Part shown: piece after piece, positions 46,376-55,013 of the stretch | How the letters are laid out: every line of letters begins with the position of its first letter | Numbering within the stretch: position 1 is the first letter of the stretch | DNA from: Cognatundibacterium griseum | GTDB taxonomy: Bacteria; Pseudomonadota; Gammaproteobacteria; Burkholderiales; Burkholderiaceae_D | Assembly: GCF_014284195.1 (NCBI RefSeq) | Contig: NZ_JACOGC010000002.1 | Location: 620,001-684,000 of the forward strand | Direction: 5' to 3' | Length of the DNA stretch: 64,000 bases | Notes under the pieces: generated by a model | The model's input: only the letters and a program-made list of their open reading frames with translations | What the model was told of the DNA's origin: nothing | Database searches by the model: none | Position numbers and translations under genes: made by a program

Positions 46376-47337
46376 GCAGCTATCCCCGATCTGGAGCCGG
46401 TGGGCTCAATCCCGCCGTGAAGATCACCAAACTGCTCAACGATTTGGGCAGTGCAGCCACCTTGCAGGACGGACGTTTCATAGCAACCCAGCTTATGAGG
46501 GAGTTGAATTTATATTGCAGTGGTAAGGCGAGTGCGGGGGATAAAGTCGACTTGTGTACAGCAGCCAGGGATAGCCTGTTTAAGGCAAAGCAAGCCGGTG
46601 TTCTTGACGGCTTCGCCTTTTTTGAGGCGATGCAGCTTGGAGCGGATTGGTTCATCAAGGCCTTTCCATTCGCCCAGATCGCGGGGACCGCTCAAGATAT
46701 AAGCGCTTTCAACAAGTGCGCCCAAACACTAGAAAGCGCCGGCACGCTGGCAACCCTGGGGGACAAGCGCAGCGCGTCGGAGGAGGTAGGATCGATCTCT
46801 GCGCGTTATCAGATGTGCGCTTTGGCCGGCCGGGATCTATATGGCAGCCACTTCAATCCGGCGACGGCGGTCGGCAGCACCAAATACTCGGTCACTCGAT
46901 CCAATAATCAACTGCTTTACGCCCGGTGCGCCGGACCTTACAACGTGAATGAGATCCTGGTGGTGGAAGTTCAAGGCTGCGATCCGATCGTCATCGTTGC
47001 TGAGGCTAAGGGTGGGGGCAGTACTTTCGGTGACGCCAATCCGCATCCTACTCAGAGTAAACCCAATGTGCTTGCCGCAGGCGCCACCACCGCAAACCGA
47101 ATCAGTCAGACCGATTTGGCGTATGCTGTGTCGCGAGCTATTTACATGTCCAATGCAAAGAGCCACAACGGAAGTGACGTCCAGAAACTGAGGAAGGAAA
47201 TCGGCTTCCTGATCCAGAATGCTGCGTTTAGCAAACGGCTCCTGTACATAACCGCGCGTGGTCAAGTTAAAGTCATCTCCACTAATCCGTTTCAAGCAGA
47301 CCTTACGTCCGAGAGGGAACATATCAAATGGATCTAA
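46363..47337 (+). CDS. Putative restriction-endonuclease-fold nuclease (EAKGG motif)
   Basis: A 324-residue protein. The first 150 residues are helical. The C-terminal half has a strand-rich stretch ending in IVIVAEAKGGGS (E214-x-K216), the core of the PD-(D/E)XK fold as it appears in many polymorphic-toxin and restriction nucleases, with a preceding acidic D207. A TQSKPN segment and a helix with AVSRAIYM follow, as in such toxins. It overlaps the topoisomerase gene by 13 bases and the next gene by 10. It is probably the DNA- or RNA-cutting effector of the operon; the fold is inferred from the motif only. Confidence 0.6.
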   Translation: MSGLSSYPRSGAGGLNPAVKITKLLNDLGSAATLQDGRFIATQLMRELNLYCSGKASAGDKVDLCTAARDSLFKAKQAGVLDGFAFFEAMQLGADWFIKAFPFAQIAGTAQDISAFNKCAQTLESAGTLATLGDKRSASEEVGSISARYQMCALAGRDLYGSHFNPATAVGSTKYSVTRSNNQLLYARCAGPYNVNEILVVEVQGCDPIVIVAEAKGGGSTFGDANPHPTQSKPNVLAAGATTANRISQTDLAYAVSRAIYMSNAKSHNGSDVQKLRKEIGFLIQNAAFSKRLLYITARGQVKVISTNPFQADLTSEREHIKWI

Positions 47338-48170
47338 ACATCAGCACCTTTATGAGGTACAAGCTCCCGGATGCCAAGCTTACCGAAGCAGTAGCAGAAT
47401 TTCTGAATCAACAGCCGGTCGATTTACCCTATTACCAGCGATGCATTCGCATGGCTTTAGTCGATTACAGTAGCAATCCCGAGGACTACTCCTACTTCGC
47501 CATACTCGACCAAGTGGCAAACGGCATCGCGACAGCCTATGCGTTGAGAAACAAGGATGATTTCGTGCAACGCTTATTCATCTATCGTTATGATGAAGAC
47601 GGGGTCGAAGCGATTCCACCCATCGTATACCCGCCGCGCCACTTGATCTTGCGGCTAGTTCTGGCGTTACTGCAACGTGATGAGCACACTATCGTGCGTT
47701 TGGTGCACAAGGCCACGCCGCAGGTTGAACTGCGTCCCCAGGCCGGTCTCGAAGCATTTCAATGGCAGGCCATCGTCCTGCTACTCCAGGCCAAGCGAAA
47801 CGCGTACGAAGCGGCTCTTTCCAACCTGGATAATCTGCTGCTGTCGGACGCTTTCATTCCACGAGACCGGGCATTCGCTGGCGCCTGGTCTGGAATTGCG
47901 CACGCTGTCCTTTCCGGTGATCAAGAGAGACTGGCGTCGGCCATCATTACCCGCAACGAGATCTGTACACAATATATCGCTAAGCAGCTCAAGCGCTGGT
48001 TGCGTAGCGCCAATACGGAACTCTTCGCCCTGGACTTCTTTGATCATGCAACAACGGCGTTGCTGCTTGCCGCGAATCGGAGCATTCCCTATTTTAGTCT
48101 GGCACAGTTGGAGAACTCCTATGCGGACATCCATTGGCTCCTATCGGCTATGCGGTCTAAGCCGCGTTAG
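47328..48170 (+). CDS. All-helical protein, possible immunity or partner protein
   Basis: A 280-residue protein made of repeated amphipathic helices with many Leu/Ala/Arg/Gln, without catalytic motifs. It sits directly after the EAKGG nuclease, overlapping it by ten bases. Size, helical repeat character and position resemble Imm49-type immunity proteins paired with nuclease toxins, which would make it an inhibitor of the nuclease; a structural subunit is equally possible. Low certainty on function, good certainty that the gene is real. Confidence 0.6.
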   Translation: MDLNISTFMRYKLPDAKLTEAVAEFLNQQPVDLPYYQRCIRMALVDYSSNPEDYSYFAILDQVANGIATAYALRNKDDFVQRLFIYRYDEDGVEAIPPIVYPPRHLILRLVLALLQRDEHTIVRLVHKATPQVELRPQAGLEAFQWQAIVLLLQAKRNAYEAALSNLDNLLLSDAFIPRDRAFAGAWSGIAHAVLSGDQERLASAIITRNEICTQYIAKQLKRWLRSANTELFALDFFDHATTALLLAANRSIPYFSLAQLENSYADIHWLLSAMRSKPR

Positions 48171-48229
48171 TGCAGGGACCAGCCAGGCATTTGTAAAAAT
48201 ACGGGAATACGTGGAGTAGAGGAGAGACG

Positions 48230-48598
48230 ATGGGAATTATCATTGAGTGCTACGAGCTAGCTGCCGATCAAGTGCCGAGCAAGCCAACCGGAGATGTCCT
48301 GCTTTCAATTCTGCAAGGCCGCTCCCCCGTCGCTTCGCTACCACTCAACAGTGCCATCGCGGCAGAGGCGCTTTCGGTATTGGAAAATCTCGATGCCACA
48401 TTTTTTGCGGGTGCGCTTGAGCCGAACTTCAGCACGCTCATTCCACTTGAAATCCAGGCAGATCTGCATACCAAGGTCGACGATGTTCTAAATAAAGGAG
48501 GCAGCGAGGACTACGTTCTCGCAATTTTTGACCTCCTTGAAGTTACTCTCTCTGAGGCAATGCGAACAAGTAAGACTTTAGTATTTCGCGTGAGATAG
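48230..48598 (+). CDS. Hypothetical protein at the end of the cargo
   Basis: A 122-residue acidic protein, not recognised, 59 bases after the helical protein and with GGAGAGACG before its ATG. It contains no motifs that I can name. It may be a fifth member of the helicase-topoisomerase operon or an unrelated cargo gene. Confidence 0.5.
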   Translation: MGIIIECYELAADQVPSKPTGDVLLSILQGRSPVASLPLNSAIAAEALSVLENLDATFFAGALEPNFSTLIPLEIQADLHTKVDDVLNKGGSEDYVLAIFDLLEVTLSEAMRTSKTLVFRVR

Positions 48599-48680
48599 TC
48601 CCGCGCTCATTAATTCTGTAATGGTTTAATGTACCCGGAAACTGGTTTGGGCGAAAATGCTCGCCATGGAGAGGTGTTTG

Positions 48681-48781
48681 ATGACCAAGCAAAGACGTAC
48701 TCTTTCCCTGCGTTCAAACAGCAGGCAACATACTTGGTACTGGATCAAGGATATCTGTCTGAACAATTAGAGCTATCCTGA
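48681..48781 (+). pseudogene. Truncated, frameshifted IS3-family OrfA remnant
   Basis: MTKQRRTLS, then after a one-base shift PAFKQQATYLVLDQGY, is the N-terminus of an IS3-family transposase OrfA; it then runs to a stop with no further similarity. The upstream TGTACCCGGAAACTGG (about 48631) may be the left end of the element. Only about 150 bases of the IS remain. The 48599-48990 gap otherwise carries the right att region. Confidence 0.6.
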
Positions 48782-48893
48782 TTGACTCGCGGAGCTGGCA
48801 TCAGACTAAAATGTGTTGTTTAGTCTGAGTCAGCGGCTGTGGTATCATTTGCGGTTTGGCTGATTTATTCTTAAATCAGGGAAACTGATTTTC

Positions 48894-48917
48894 TATGGTA
48901 TTCATCATGGTATTCAA
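48894..48917. repeat. Candidate integrase arm-type sites, right end
   Basis: TATGGTATT (48895-48903) and CATGGTATTCAA (48906-48917) match the CATGGTATT copies beside attL, in direct orientation. A CTGATTT/AAATCAG hairpin (48860-48879) precedes them. Confidence 0.5.
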
Positions 48918-48972
48918 ATCAAAGGTTTTGAGCAAACCCGCGCCGGTATTGGGTCTTTGCATGCCATTTACA

Positions 48973-48985
48973 ATTGAGTGGGAAT
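48973..48985 (+). repeat. attR core (13 bp)
   Basis: ATTGAGTGGGAAT is identical to attL and is followed by AA, which restores the ancestral GuaA end ...E-W-E-stop(TAA). The queE GTG begins six bases after the core. Confidence 0.9.
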
Positions 48986-48990
48986 AAGAC

Positions 48991-49626
48991 GTGACATATA
49001 GCGTCAAGGAAATTTTTTATACTTTGCAGGGCGAGGGCAATCATGCCGGTCGCCCTGCGGTGTTTTGCCGTTTTTCCGGTTGCAATTTATGGACTGGCAG
49101 AGAAGAAGATCGTTCCTCAGCGATTTGCCAGTTTTGTGATACTGATTTTGTCGGTACTGACGGTATCGGTGGTGGAAAATTTAAAGAGGCGCAAGAGCTG
49201 GCAGCGACAATTAATGCGCTTTGGCCAGCATCGTATACCGCCAGTAAATATGTGGTGTTCACGGGCGGCGAACCGTTGTTGCAGCTCGATACGGCTTTGA
49301 TCGATGCTATGCACGCTGTGGGCTTTGAAATTGCGATTGAAACCAATGGCACGCTGCCTGTACCTGATGGCGTGGACTGGATATGCGTGAGTCCCAAAAT
49401 GGGTTCTGAACTCGTGGTTCGCAAGGGCAATGAACTCAAGGTTGTTATTCCGCAAATCGGGCAGGACATGGCGACATATGCCAATCTTGATTTTGAACAT
49501 TACTTCGTGCAGGCGATGGATGGCCCATTCCGAGATGATAATCTGCGCCGCGCAATTGATTTCTGCAAACAGCATCCGCAGTGGAAGCTGAGTTTGCAGA
49601 CACATAAACTCCTTCAAATTCCTTAA
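48991..49626 (+). CDS. queE: 7-carboxy-7-deazaguanine synthase QueE
   Basis: A radical SAM enzyme that converts CPH4 to CDG in queuosine biosynthesis. The 211-residue protein has the QueE-specific cluster motif with long first spacing, C-N-L-W...AICQFC-DTDF, then VFTGGEPLL and the IETNGTLP and CVSPK motifs. It begins at GTG and its native upstream neighbour was guaA; after the island insertion its 5' region is island DNA, so it must use another promoter. It runs into queD after seven bases. Confidence 0.94.
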   Translation: MTYSVKEIFYTLQGEGNHAGRPAVFCRFSGCNLWTGREEDRSSAICQFCDTDFVGTDGIGGGKFKEAQELAATINALWPASYTASKYVVFTGGEPLLQLDTALIDAMHAVGFEIAIETNGTLPVPDGVDWICVSPKMGSELVVRKGNELKVVIPQIGQDMATYANLDFEHYFVQAMDGPFRDDNLRRAIDFCKQHPQWKLSLQTHKLLQIP

Positions 49627-49633
49627 GTTTTAC

Positions 49634-50077
49634 ATGTTAACGATTACCCGAAAAATGGAGTTCGATGCAGGTCATCGTATTCCCGATCACAGCAGCCAGT
49701 GTCGTAATTTGCACGGTCACCGCTATACTTTGCAAATCACGCTGACCGGCGAGGTGGTGCAGCAGGACGGTGAATCCGATAACGGCATGATTATGGATTT
49801 TGGCGATATCAAGTCATTGGCGAATCAGCATCTGGTCAATCTCTGGGATCACTCCTTTATCGTTTACGAGAAGGATTACATCATCAAAAATTTTCTGGAA
49901 AAATTGCCAGGACATAAAACCGTCGTCATTGATCGGGTACCGACAGTGGAAAATCTGGCGAAAATTGCTTTCGATATTTTAAAAGAAGTGTACCACGACC
50001 GGTTTGGCCGCAGTCTGCGTCTGACCAAAGTCACCTTGTATGAAACGCCGAACTGTTGGGCAGAGATTGACGGCTGA
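49634..50077 (+). CDS. queD: 6-carboxytetrahydropterin synthase QueD
   Basis: A 147-residue PTPS/QueD enzyme that forms CPH4 from dihydroneopterin triphosphate, the substrate of QueE. Zinc-binding histidines are seen in DAGHRIP and LHGHRY, the catalytic Cys in SSQCRN, and the C-terminal YETPNCWAEI signature. It is in operon with queE and tadA. Confidence 0.94.
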   Translation: MLTITRKMEFDAGHRIPDHSSQCRNLHGHRYTLQITLTGEVVQQDGESDNGMIMDFGDIKSLANQHLVNLWDHSFIVYEKDYIIKNFLEKLPGHKTVVIDRVPTVENLAKIAFDILKEVYHDRFGRSLRLTKVTLYETPNCWAEIDG

Positions 50078-50629
<552 letters not shown>

Positions 50630-50650
50630 CTTTTCCCGATTTCGATTGAT

Positions 50651-51568
50651 ATGACATTGAATCTTCCAGTTTTGAAGCAACCGCTTGATATTGCCGTGGT
50701 GGCGCCAAGTGGTGCACCGTTAAATGAAACCGCGGTAGTGCGGGGGCTGGATTTGTTGCGGCAGCAGGGATTCAGAGTGCATAGTTACTATGAACCGGAA
50801 CATAAATATCAGCGCTTTGGCGCAACAGATGAAGTGCGGGTACGTCAGATTCATGCGGCGGCATCTGACCCTCAAATCCGGGTTGTGATGGCTTTGCGTG
50901 GCAGTTATGGTTTTTCCCGCTTGCTGCCTTATCTTGATCTGGATTTGCTGGCGCAGAGCGGAAAGATATTCACCGGGTATAGTGATTTCACGTTGATGCA
51001 TCAGCTGTTGCTTCAGCGGGGTGTCTGCAGCATTGCCGGACCGATGTTGTGCGATGATTACACGCGCGATAATCCTGATGAATACACGTTGAAACAGTTC
51101 GCCGATTGTCTGTCTTCCAGCCGGCATCAGGTTGAATTTGCTTCAGACACAGTGCCGGAGCTTGATGTGCAGGGCGTGTTGTGGGGTGGGAACCTGGCGA
51201 TGCTGGCGCATGTTGTTGGCACCCCTTATGCGGCGGCGCCGGAGAATGGGATTCTTTTTCTGGAAGATATCGGCGAGCATCCGTACCGGGTTGAGCGGAT
51301 GTTATTGCAACTCCATTACGCGGGAATACTGGAAAAACAAAAAGCCATTTTGTTGGGGGATTTTTCTGGTTATCGTCTGGCCGAGCATGATAATGGCTAT
51401 GACTTTGCGGCGATGCTGACTTATCTGCGCAGTCTCGTGCGTTGTCCTGTACTGACGGGCTTGCCATTTGGGCATATACGCGAACGTGCCACACTGGTTG
51501 TTGGCAGCCAGGCCAGATTGACGGCGAAAGAGGGTATTGCTAGTCTGGTGATGTGTTATCAGTGGTAG
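50651..51568 (+). CDS. ldcA: LD-carboxypeptidase (S66 family)
   Basis: A 305-residue cytoplasmic serine peptidase that trims murein tetrapeptides to tripeptides during cell-wall recycling. The nucleophile serine lies in ALRGSYGFSRLLPYLD, and the Glu/His of the Ser-Glu-His triad lie in the LFLEDIGEHPYRVERML and GLPFGHIRERATL regions. It closes the queE-queD-tadA-ldcA run and is followed by a bidirectional terminator. Confidence 0.9.
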   Translation: MTLNLPVLKQPLDIAVVAPSGAPLNETAVVRGLDLLRQQGFRVHSYYEPEHKYQRFGATDEVRVRQIHAAASDPQIRVVMALRGSYGFSRLLPYLDLDLLAQSGKIFTGYSDFTLMHQLLLQRGVCSIAGPMLCDDYTRDNPDEYTLKQFADCLSSSRHQVEFASDTVPELDVQGVLWGGNLAMLAHVVGTPYAAAPENGILFLEDIGEHPYRVERMLLQLHYAGILEKQKAILLGDFSGYRLAEHDNGYDFAAMLTYLRSLVRCPVLTGLPFGHIRERATLVVGSQARLTAKEGIASLVMCYQW

Positions 51569-51614
51569 CGATGCATGCGTAGTGCATATTTCAAAAATGC
51601 CAATTCATTATAAA

Positions 51615-51643
51615 GAAAGCCGCCCATCGGGCGGCTTTCTTAT
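51615..51643. terminator. Bidirectional terminator between ldcA and the MFS gene
   Basis: GAAAGCCGCCC (51615-51625), loop ATC, GGGCGGCTTTC (51629-51639), then TTATT. The stem is flanked by A/T on both sides and separates convergent genes. Confidence 0.88.
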
Positions 51644-51670
51644 TGGACGATGCTATCGCTGGGGCAGGTT

Positions 51671-53335
51671 TCAGTCTGCAGCATAAATATCATTGTCTTT
51701 GGTTTCGCGGATAAACAATGCGCCGATAACGAATGTCGCCAGCGCAATGATGATTGGGTACCACAAGCCATAGTAGATGTCGCCCTTGAATGCAACCAGC
51801 GCGAATGCAGTGGTTGGCAGCAGACCACCGAACCAGCCATTGCCGATATGGTATGGCAGGGACATGGAGGTGTAGCGGATACGGGTTGGGAACATTTCCA
51901 CCAGCATTGCCGCGATCGGACCGTAGACCATGGTGACGTAGATCACCAGTATCACCAGCAGAACCAGAACCATAGGCTGATTAATCTGCTTAGGATCTGC
52001 CTTGGCTGGATAACCGGCAGCTTTGATGGCATCCGCCAGTTCTTTGGAGAATGCTTTATCTTTTGCTGCCGCTTCTTCTTTTGGCAAACCGGTTGCATTG
52101 AAAGAAGTGATGACTTTTTCACCGACTTTGACTGTCGTTACAGTGCCGGCGGGAGCAACTTCATTGGAGTAGTTGACCGATGCCGCCGCCAGTTTGGCTT
52201 TGACGATGTCGCAGGAGGAAGTGAATTTTTTGGTGCCGGTCGGATTGAACTGGAACTGGCAATCTGCAGGATCAGCAGTCACCACAACCGGTGCATTCTT
52301 CAGTGCGTTTTCCAGTGCGGGATTAGCATAGTGTGTCAGCGCATTGAAAATCGGGAAGTAAGTCACTGCAGCGATCAGGCAGCCTGCCAGAATAATCGGT
52401 TTGCGGCCGATTTTATCGGATAACGAACCAAACACGATGAAAAACGGTGTGCCGATAACCAGTGATGCAGCGATCAGCAGATTGGCTGTTGCGCCATCTA
52501 CTTTCAGAGTTTGCTGAAGGAAGAACAGCGCGTAGAACTGACCGGTGTACCAGACAACGGCTTGACCTGCTGTCAGGCCAACCAGCGCCAGAATAACGAT
52601 CTTCAGATTTTTCCATTGGCCGAAAGATTCGGTCAGCGGCGCTTTGGACGTCTTTCCTTCCGCCTTCATTTTGGCGAATGCAGGAGATTCATTCATGGAC
52701 AAACGGATCCAGACAGAAATCGCCAGCAGGAAGACGGAAACCAGGAATGGCACGCGCCAGCCCCAGGCCGCGAATTCGTCTTCACCGATAGCGGAACGTG
52801 TGCTCAGGATCACGATCAGGGACAGGAACAGTCCCAGTGTTGCTGTCGTCTGAATCCAGGCAGTGTAAGCACCGCGTTTGTCATGCGGTGCATGTTCTGC
52901 CACATAAGTTGCTGCACCACCGTATTCACCGCCCAGTGCAAGACCTTGCAGAATCCGCAGTGAGATCAGGATGATCGGTGAAGCAATTCCCCAGCTGGCA
53001 TAGCCGGGCAGCATGCCGACGCAGAAAGTCGAACCACCCATAATCAGGATCGTGACCAGGAAAGTATATTTGCGGCCAATCATGTCACCGAGGCGACCAA
53101 AAACCAGCGCGCCGAAAGGACGCACAATAAAGCCCGCAGCAAATGCCAGCAAAGCAAAAATAAAGGCGGTATTCGGGTCAGTGCCTGCAAAGAATTGTTT
53201 GGCAATAATGGCTGCCAGAGAGCCGTATAGATAAAAATCGTACCATTCAAAAACGGTTCCGAGGGAGGACGCAAAAATTACTTTGCGTTCTTCCGCAGTC
53301 ATTCCGCTTGACGTTGCAATCGGTGCTGTCGCCAT
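51671..53335 (-). CDS. MFS transporter, metabolite:H+ symporter (MHS/ShiA-like) with periplasmic insert
   Basis: A 554-residue inner-membrane transporter of the MHS family (ProP, KgtP, ShiA). Signatures: GTVFEWYDFYLYG, FIVRPFGALVFGRLGDMIGRK, LALGGEYGGAATYVAEHAP and, in the second half, FGSLSDKIGRKPII. Between the eighth and ninth membrane segments lies an insert of about 115 residues (NPALENALKN... to KADPKQ), with two cysteines that could form a disulfide; ordinary MHS members have only a short loop there. The substrate is probably an organic acid but cannot be read from sequence. Confidence 0.85.
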   Translation of the reverse strand: MATAPIATSSGMTAEERKVIFASSLGTVFEWYDFYLYGSLAAIIAKQFFAGTDPNTAFIFALLAFAAGFIVRPFGALVFGRLGDMIGRKYTFLVTILIMGGSTFCVGMLPGYASWGIASPIILISLRILQGLALGGEYGGAATYVAEHAPHDKRGAYTAWIQTTATLGLFLSLIVILSTRSAIGEDEFAAWGWRVPFLVSVFLLAISVWIRLSMNESPAFAKMKAEGKTSKAPLTESFGQWKNLKIVILALVGLTAGQAVVWYTGQFYALFFLQQTLKVDGATANLLIAASLVIGTPFFIVFGSLSDKIGRKPIILAGCLIAAVTYFPIFNALTHYANPALENALKNAPVVVTADPADCQFQFNPTGTKKFTSSCDIVKAKLAAASVNYSNEVAPAGTVTTVKVGEKVITSFNATGLPKEEAAAKDKAFSKELADAIKAAGYPAKADPKQINQPMVLVLLVILVIYVTMVYGPIAAMLVEMFPTRIRYTSMSLPYHIGNGWFGGLLPTTAFALVAFKGDIYYGLWYPIIIALATFVIGALFIRETKDNDIYAAD

Positions 53336-53747
53336 GCTTGTCTCCTGATTATGTTTTAAAGTGTGTTGGCAAAGCGTGTCAGTATGAGGAATAGTTGTTC
53401 TGACATTTTTTGCACAACTTGAGTGTGTGTGCTGAACCTTACAACATGCTTTCTTGAAACTTACAGAAACTTACGGATTTGTCGGTCTTATTCGATAAAG
53501 CAACGATTTCTCATGAGATTTAAAAATTTGCGAACGGTCGTACTAAATTATGCTATTCTGCTTTTCAGGTCATGCGTATGGCAGGGTATGCAGATAAGCC
53601 TAGACAGGTATCTGCATAGCCCGAACTGCAGTTTTATGTTTGCCGATGACAACTGATGTTGCTGAGAAAAAGCGTTTTAGTCGTATTCTGAAGTAGTCAA
53701 ATACCCAGGTATTTCAAGTATTCCAATTCATCCACAGGAGACACCAC
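53336..53747. promoter_or_regulatory. 412-base divergent control region with a perfect 16-bp palindrome
   Basis: AAATACCCAGGTATTT (53699-53714) is a perfect palindrome, 34 bases before the thiolase ATG. It looks like an operator of a dimeric repressor (TetR or MarR type) for the catabolic cluster; no regulator gene is found in the window. The remaining sequence is A/T-rich with several possible hexamers but no clear gene. Confidence 0.55.
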
Positions 53748-54926
53748 ATGAATGATGCAGTTATCGTTTCTACCGCCCGTACCGGTTTAGCAAAATCCTG
53801 GAAAGGCGCTTTCAATATGACGCACGGCGCCACGATGGGTGGTCATGTTCTGGCAGCTGCGATTGAGCGTGCCGGAATTGAGGCTGCTGAAGTCGAGGAT
53901 GTCATCATGGGGTGTGCCACGCCGGAAGGTGCAACCGGCAGCAATATCGCGCGTCAGATCGCATTGCGTGCCGGATGCCCGGTCACCACAGCAGGCATGA
54001 CCGTTAATCGTTTCTGCTCCTCCGGTCTGCAGACTATTGCGCTGGCGGCACAGCGGATTATTGCCGGTGAAGGCGATATCTATGCGGCGGGTGGCGTGGA
54101 GTCTATTTCCTGTGTTCAGAACGAAGCCAACAAGCACATGATCGTCGAGCCCTGGCTGAAACAGCACAAGCCGGAAGTCTACTGGCCGATGTTGCAGACG
54201 GCAGAAACAGTCGCCAAACGCTACGGTATTCCACGTGAACGTCAGGATGAGTATGGTGTGCAGAGCCAGTTGCGGGCAGCCGCAGCGCAGGCAGCAGGGC
54301 TGTTCAATGCTGAAATCGTACCAATGACGACTGTAATGGGCGTGGCGGATAAGGCAACCGGTATGCTGGTCAGCAAAGAAGTGACCATTTCCGCTGATGA
54401 AGGTATCCGCGCCGATACCACGCTCGAAGGCGTGTCTAAAATCCGTACCGCGATACCTGGTGGCGTGATCTCTGCGGGTAATGCCAGCCAGTTTTCTGAT
54501 GGCGCATCGGTTGCGGTGGTGATGAACAGCAAGCTGGCAGAGGCAAAAGGCTTGCAGCCGCTGGGTATTTTCCGTGGTTTTGCGATTGCCGGTTGCGAAC
54601 CGGATGAAATGGGTATCGGTCCGGTTTTTGCAATTCCGAAGTTGTTGAAAAAAGCCGGTCTCAAAGTGGAGGATATCGGCTTGTGGGAACTGAACGAAGC
54701 GTTTGCAGTACAGGTGCTGTATTGCGCTGACAAGCTCGGCATTCCGATGGATCGTCTGAACGTGAATGGTGGTGCGATTGCAGTGGGACATCCATACGGT
54801 GTATCGGGTGCCCGTCTGACTGGTCATGCGCTGATCGAAGGAAAGCGCCGCGGTGCGAAATACGTGGTGGTGACAATGTGTATCGGTGGCGGTCAGGGTG
54901 CTGCTGGCCTGTTTGAAGTTGTTTGA
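53748..54926 (+). CDS. Acetyl-CoA C-acyltransferase (thiolase)
   Basis: The 392-residue type I thiolase carries out the thiolytic cleavage step of beta-oxidation or the reverse condensation. Catalytic residues: C90 ([10 protein letters not shown]), the GHP histidine ([12 protein letters not shown]) and the C-terminal [10 protein letters not shown] cysteine. AGGAGA precedes the ATG. It is the first gene of the catabolic cluster and is followed by an acyl-CoA dehydrogenase, fitting fatty-acid-type degradation. FadA or PhaA-like function cannot be separated by eye. Confidence 0.9.
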   Translation: MNDAVIVSTARTGLAKSWKGAFNMTHGATMGGHVLAAAIERAGIEAAEVEDVIMGCATPEGATGSNIARQIALRAGCPVTTAGMTVNRFCSSGLQTIALAAQRIIAGEGDIYAAGGVESISCVQNEANKHMIVEPWLKQHKPEVYWPMLQTAETVAKRYGIPRERQDEYGVQSQLRAAAAQAAGLFNAEIVPMTTVMGVADKATGMLVSKEVTISADEGIRADTTLEGVSKIRTAIPGGVISAGNASQFSDGASVAVVMNSKLAEAKGLQPLGIFRGFAIAGCEPDEMGIGPVFAIPKLLKKAGLKVEDIGLWELNEAFAVQVLYCADKLGIPMDRLNVNGGAIAVGHPYGVSGARLTGHALIEGKRRGAKYVVVTMCIGGGQGAAGLFEVV

Positions 54927-54943
54927 CGTACACTCGTGGCCAG

Positions 54944-54976
54944 TTTCATGCGGTCGGCTCATCTGACCGCATGAAA
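54944..54976 (+). terminator. Perfect 12-bp hairpin after the thiolase gene
   Basis: TTTCATGCGGTC (54944-54955), 9-base loop, GACCGCATGAAA (54965-54976). There is no T-run, so it is more likely an mRNA-processing or attenuation element that sets the thiolase and dehydrogenase levels apart. Confidence 0.5.
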
Positions 54977-55013
54977 CGCGTCTGGTTTCCTTCAACTTTT
55001 TCTGTGTGCTGCC

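Larger units (their letters stand above)
15437..48985. mobile_element. guaA-integrated genomic island with plasmid backbone and defence cargo
   Basis: The island is bounded by 13-bp direct repeats (15437-15449 and 48973-48985). It starts with a tyrosine integrase adjacent to the left end and carries alpA, trfA with iterons, trbJKL and traB, then about 22 kb of defence-like genes. Removing one repeat and everything between restores guaA ending in TAA six bases before queE. The 3' end of guaA is a known integration hotspot. Only a few conjugation genes remain and no relaxase or coupling protein is seen, so self-transfer is unlikely; mobilisation by a helper is possible. Confidence 0.93.
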
